From: Siderastrea siderea
Taxonomy: Eukaryota; Cnidaria; Anthozoa; Scleractinia; Rhizangiidae
DNA: 64,000 nucleotides
Reading direction: 5' to 3'
Assembly: GCA_964030785.1 (NCBI GenBank)
Contig: OZ034976.1
Location: 1,178,001-1,242,000, forward strand
The notes under the pieces are model-generated. The model ran no database searches. It was given only the letters and a program-made list of their open reading frames with translations, and was not told where the DNA came from. The position numbers were made by a program, and so were the translations under genes. Shown here one piece after another: positions 59,301 through 64,000 of the stretch. The first letter of the stretch is position 1; the number at the start of each line of letters is the position of its first letter.

Positions 59301-62262
59301 TGGATATTGATAGTTGTTTATTGTGGAATTTTATGGCTTCTTGAAATCTTCCTAGGCTGAGATAAGCGCTGCCGAGATTGCTATAAGCTTTTCCTTCTCC
59401 AGCCTTATCGCCCACTTCTTTGGATATTGATAGGTGTTTATTGTGGAATTCTATGGCTTCTTGAAATCTTCCTAGGCTGTGATAAGCGTTGCCGAGATTG
59501 CAATAGGCGAATCCTTCTCCAGCCCTATCGCCCACTTCTTTGGATATTGATAGTCGTTTATTGTGGAATTCTATGGCTTCTTGAAATCTTCCAAAGTTGT
59601 GATAAGCGTTGCCGAGATTGCCATAAGCTTTTCCTTCTCCAGCCTTATCGCCCACTTCTTTGGATATTGATAGGTGTTTATTGTGGAATTCTATGGCTTC
59701 TTGAAATCTTCCTAGGTAGCGATAAGCAATGCCGAGATTGCAATAGGCGAATCCTTCTCCAGCCCTATCGCCCACTTCTTTGGATATTGATAGTTGTTTA
59801 TTGTGGAATTCTATGGCTTCTTGAAATCTTCCAAAGTTGTGATAAGCGTTGCCGAGATTGCCATAAGCTTTTCCTTCTCCAGCCTTATCGCCCACTTCTT
59901 TGGATATTGATAGGTGTTTATTGTGGAATTCTATGGCTTCTTGAAATCTTCCTAGGTAGCGATAAGCAATGCCGAGATTGCAATAGGCCAATCCTTCTCC
60001 AGCCCTATCGCCCACTTCTTTGGATATTGATAGGTGTTTATTTTGGAATTCTATGGCTTCTTGAAATCTTCTTAGGCTGAGATAAGCGCTGCCGAGATTG
60101 CCATAAGCTTTTCCTTCTCCAGCCTTATCGCCCACTTCTTTAGATATTGATAGGTGTTTATTGTGGAATTCTATGGCTTCTTGAAATCTTCCTAGGCTGC
60201 GATAAGCGCTGCCGAGGTTGCCATAAGCTTTTCCTTCTCCAGCCCTATCGCCCACTTCTTTGGATATTGATAGGAGTTTATTGTGGAATTCTATGGCTTC
60301 CTGAAATCTTCCTAGGCTGCAATAAGCGTTGCCGAGATCGCAATAGGCGAATCCTTCTCCAGCCTTATCGCCCACTTCTTTGGATATTGATAGTTGTTTA
60401 TTGTGGAATTTTATGGCTTCTTGAAATCTTCCTAGGCTGAGATAAGCGCTGCCGAGATTGCTATAAGCTTTTCCTTCTCCAGCCTTATCGCCCACTTCTT
60501 TGGATATTGATAGGTGTTTATTGTGGAATTCTATGGCTTCTTGAAATCTTCCTAGGCTGTGATAAGCGTTGCCGAGATTGCAATAGGCGAATCCTTCTCC
60601 AGCCCTATCGCCCACTTCTTTGGATATTGATAGTCGTTTATTGTGGAATTCTATGGCTTCTTGAAATCTTCCAAAGTTGTGATAAGCGTTGCCGAGATTG
60701 CCATAAGCTTTTCCTTCTCCAGCCTTATCGCCCACTTCTTTGGATATTGATAGGTGTTTATTGTGGAATTCTATGGCTTCTTGAAATCTTCCTAGGTAGC
60801 GATAAGCAATGCCGAGATTGCAATAGGCGAATCCTTCTCCAGCCCTATCGCCCACTTCTTTGGATATTGATAGTTGTTTATTGTGGAATTCTATGGCTTC
60901 TTGAAATCTTCCAAAGTTGTGATAAGCGTTGCCGAGATTGCCATAAGCTTTTCCTTCTCCAGCCTTATCGCCCACTTCTTTGGATATTGATAGGTGTTTA
61001 TTGTGGAATTCTATGGCTTCTTGAAATCTTCCTAGGTAGCGATAAGCAATGCCGAGATTGCAATAGGCCAATCCTTCTCCAGCCCTATCGCCCACTTCTT
61101 TGGATATTGATAGGTGTTTATTGTGGAATTCTATGGCTTCTTGAAATCTTCCTAGGTAGCGATAAGCAATGCCGAGATTGCAATAGGCCAATCCTTCTCC
61201 AGCCCTATCGCCCACTTCTTTGGATATTGATAGGTGTTTATTTTGGAATTCTATGGCTTCTTGAAATCTTCTTAGGCTGAGATAAGCGCTGCCGAGATTG
61301 CCATAAGCTTTTCCTTCTCCAGCCTTATCGCCCACTTCTTTAGATATTGATAGGTGTTTATTGTGGAATTCTATGGCTTCTTGAAATCTTCCTAGGCTGC
61401 GATAAGCGCTGCCGAGGTTGCCATAAGCTTTTCCTTCTCCAGCCCTATCGCCCACTTCTTTGGATATTGATAGGAGTTTATTGTGGAATTCTATGGCTTC
61501 TTGAAATCTTCCTAGGCTGCAATAAGCGTTGCCGAGATCGCAATAGGCGAATCCTTCTCCAGCCTTATCGCCCACTTCTTTGGATATTGATAGTTGTTTA
61601 TTGTGGAATTTTATGGCTTCTTGAAATCTTCCTAGGCTGAGATAAGCGCTGCCGAGATTGCCATAAGCTTTTCCTTCTCCAGCCTTATCGCCCACTTCTT
61701 TAGATATTGATAGGTGTTTATTGTGGAATTCTATGGCTTCTTGAAATCTTCCTAGGCTGCGATAAGCGCTGCCGCGATTGCCATAAGCTTTTCCTTCTGC
61801 AGCCCTATCGCCCACTTCTTTGGATATTGATAGGTGTTTATTGTGGAATTCTATGGCTTCTTGAAATCTTCCAAAGTTGTGATAAGCGTTGCCGAGATTG
61901 CCATAAGCTTTTCCTTCTCCAGCCTTATCGCCCACTTCTTTGGATATTGATAGGTGTTTATTGTGGAATTCTATGGCTTCTTGAAATCTTCCAATGCTGT
62001 GATAAGCGTTGCCGAGATTGCAATAAGCATTTCCCTCTCCAGCCCTATCGCCCACTTCTTTGGTTATTGATAGGTCTTTATTGTTGAATTCTATGGCTTC
62101 TTGAAATCTTCCAATGCGGTGATAAGCGTTGCCGAGATTGCCATAAGCTTTTCCTTCTCCAGCCTTATCGCCCACTTCTTTGGATATTGATAGGTGTTTA
62201 TTGTGGAATTCTATGGCTTCTTGAAATCTTCCTAGGCTGTAATAAGCGTTGCCGAGTTGCAA
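56354..62262 (-). pseudogene. Longest open TPR block (49 units, 1969 codons)
   Basis: The longest uninterrupted frame in the window: nothing but 40-residue TPRs, with no Met start and no other domain. It ends downstream in the recurrent deletion (62255 and 56376 mark its two ends). It contains two adjacent 1080-bp copies identical as read (58921-60000, 60001-61080). If the deletions were consensus errors this would be continuous with the CHAT exon. Confidence 0.8.
58921..61080 (-). repeat. Two adjacent 1080-bp (9-TPR) copies, identical as read
   Basis: 58921-60000 and 60001-61080 match line by line, including rare variants (gattgctataagc; caataggccaatcc). Divergence begins only at their outer edges. 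This is a very recent duplication or gene conversion, or an assembly duplication. Confidence 0.85.
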
Positions 62263-62741
62263 TAGGCGAATCCTTCTCCAGCCCTATCGCCCACTTCTTT
62301 GGATATTGATAGTCTTTTATTGTGGAATTCTATGGCTTCTTGAAATCTTCCAAAGTTGTGATAAGCGTTGCCGAGATTGCCATAAGCTTTTCCTTCTCCA
62401 GCCTTATCGCCCACTTCTTTGGATATTGATAGGTGTTTATTGTGGAATTCTATGGCTTCTTGAAATCTTCCAATGCTGTGATAAGCGTTGCCGAGATTGC
62501 AATAAGCATTTCCCTCTCCAGCCCTATCGCCCACTTCTTTGGTTATTGATAGGTCTTTATTGTTGAATTCTATGGCTTCTTGAAATCTTCCAATGCGGTG
62601 ATAAGCGTTGCCGAGATTGCCATAAGCTTTTCCTTCTCCAGCCTTATCGCCCACTTCTTTGGATATTGATAGGTGTTTATTGTGGAATTCTATGGCTTCT
62701 TGAAATCTTCCTAGGCTGTAATAAGCGTTGCCGAGTTGCAA
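62233..62741 (-). pseudogene. Frame-broken TPR block (4 units)
   Basis: 479-bp block, counterpart of 50236-50744 at 11,997 bp. It carries a private gtcttttattg variant near 62313. Confidence 0.8.
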
Positions 62742-63178
62742 TAGGCGAATCCTTCTCCAGCCCTATCGCCCACTTCTTTGGATATTGATAGTCGTTTATT
62801 CTGGAATTCTATGGCTTCTTGAAATCTTACAAAGTTGTGATAAGCGTTGCCGAGATTGCCATAAGCTTTTCCTTCTCCAGCCTTATCGCCCACTTCTTTG
62901 GATATTGATAGGTGTTTATTGTGGAATTCTATGGCTTCTTGAAATCTTCCAATGCTGTGATAAGCGTTGCCGAGATTGCAATAGGCGAATCCTTCTCCAG
63001 CCCTATCGCCCACTTCTTTGGATATTGATAGTCGTTTATTGTGGAATTCTATGGCTTCTTGAAATCTTCCAAAGTTGTGATAAGCGTTGCCGAGATTGCC
63101 ATAAGCTTTTCCTTCTCCAGCCTTATCGCCCACTTCTTTGGATATTGATAGGTGTTTATTGTGGAATTCTATGGCTTC
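62712..63178 (-). pseudogene. Short TPR block between a copied nonsense and a deletion
   Basis: Counterpart of 50715-51181. The same CAA-to-TAA nonsense occurs at 63179-63181, with private changes NFVRFQE and NAYHSIG. Confidence 0.8.
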
Positions 63179-64000
63179 TTAAAATCTTCCTAGGTAGCGA
63201 TAAGCAATGCCGAGATTGCAATAGGCGAATCCTTCTCCAGCCCTATCGCCCACTTCTTTGGATATTGATAGGTGTTTATTGTGGAATTCTATGGCTTCTT
63301 GAAATCTTCCAAAGTTGTGATAAGCGTTGCCAAGATTGCCATAAGCTTTTCCTTCTCCAGCCTTATCGCCCACTTCTTTGGATATTGATAGGTGTTTATT
63401 GTGGAATTGTATGGCTTCTTGAAATCTTCCTAGGTAGCGATAAGCAATGCCGAGATTGCAATAGGCGAATCCTTCTCCAGCCCTATCGCCCACTTCTTTG
63501 GATATTGATAGGTGTTTATTTTGGAATTCTATGGCTTCTTGAAATCTTCTTAGGCTGAGATAAGCGCTGCCGAGATTGCCATAAGCTTTTCCTTCTCCAG
63601 CCTTATCGCCCACTTCTTTAGATATTGATAGGTGTTTATTGTGGAATTCTATGGCTTCTTGAAATCTTCCTTGGCTGCGATAAGCGCTGCCGAGGTTGCC
63701 ATAAGCTTTTCCTTCTCCAGCCCTATCGCCCACTTCTTTGGATATTGATAGGAGTTTATTGTGGAATTCTATGGCTTCCTGAAATCTTCCTAGGCTGCAA
63801 TAAGCGTTGCCGAGATCGCAATAGGCGAATCCTTCTCCAGCCCTATCGCCCACTTCTTTGGATATTGATAGTTGTTTATTGTGGAATTTTATGGCTTCTT
63901 GAAATCTTCCTAGGCTGAGATAAGCGCTGCCGAGATTGCCATAAGCTTTTCCTTCTCCAGCCTTATCGCCCACTTCTTTAGATATTGATAGGTGTTTATT
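63179..64000 (-). pseudogene. TPR block running off the window
   Basis: TPR units in the same order as 51182-52000, ending downstream in the copied nonsense RYLGRF-stop at 63179. The array continues beyond the right edge, so neither its length nor the 5' end of the gene can be seen. Confidence 0.75.

Larger units (their letters stand above)
43530..64000 (-). repeat. 120-bp TPR-coding tandem array (~170 units, continues past the window)
   Basis: Each 120-bp unit encodes one 40-residue TPR on the minus strand. The core cccacttctttggatattga recurs in nearly every unit. Units vary mainly in the helix A turn ([42 protein letters not shown]) and in one residue of helix B (HNKH, HNKR, HNKQ, QNKR). 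Blocks of units repeat as higher-order units of 479, 1080, 1799 and about 12,000 bp. Units near the CHAT end (43530-44040) and at 52680-54300 are diverged; the rest is highly homogeneous. This fits recent unequal exchange or gene conversion. Confidence 0.95.

Noticed and set aside
44841..62741. Repeated minus-strand protein starts [11 protein letters not shown]
   Set aside because: The first codon is TTG, created by the frame shift after the one-base deletion; these are not real translation starts.
43715..64000. Many plus-strand open frames across the TPR array with a repeated hydrophobic motif ([19 protein letters not shown])
   Set aside because: They are antisense shadows of the 120-bp TPR units: the period is the same 40 codons and they break wherever the TPR units change. 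No start context or independent conservation is visible.
43530..64000. CRISPR array
   Set aside because: Regular spacing is due to 120-bp coding repeats with no unique spacers; this is an animal genome.

Overview
The window reads as animal nuclear DNA, most likely cnidarian and probably a stony coral. Genes are sparse and intron-split, with GT/AG junctions that match in phase, and the AT-rich intergenic DNA is full of transposons. At the right is a TPR-CHAT gene of the kind expanded in corals and anemones. The organism call is inference; nothing in the window fixes a species.

1-12 kb is transposon debris: a TIR element holding a broken coding fragment and a nested MITE (1466-3253), a weak TIR element (5455-6391), and a CR1/L2-like LINE 3' end (6450-6752 joined to 9413-9838) split by a 2.66 kb TA-type DNA transposon (6753-9412) that carries another LINE 3' end.

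12-19.3 kb holds two halves of what looks like one DDE-transposase-like gene. N-terminal exons lie on the minus strand (18746 down to 14956) and C-terminal exons on the plus strand (12968-14420). This is best explained by an inversion. Frameshifts and an in-frame stop show that it is dead.

20.5-25.5 kb is a TTAA-flanked element with terminal inverted repeats of about 585 bp, containing a broken cnidarian-type gene fragment. 25.8-35.4 kb is a tandem duplication of a 1.6 kb sequence. The left copy was later split by a near-intact Ngaro-type tyrosine-recombinase retrotransposon (26733-31324) and a Mutator-like non-autonomous element (31710-33141). The right copy preserves both empty sites. 35.4-42 kb has no recognisable gene; it holds a TTAA MITE and an 8-bp-TSD MITE inside a degenerate tandem repeat.

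42-64 kb is the main feature. On the minus strand, a C-terminal CHAT (caspase-like) domain with an intact His/Cys dyad follows 12 TPRs (42066-44870). It is preceded by about 160 more 40-residue TPR units in a 120-bp tandem array that runs off the window. The array is cut into blocks by the same one-base deletion copied 11 times, plus copied nonsense mutations. Either it is a coding-derived macrosatellite of broken TPR blocks next to one CHAT exon, or the consensus sequence is wrong. A reservoir of donor repeats for the CHAT gene is an attractive but unproven reading.
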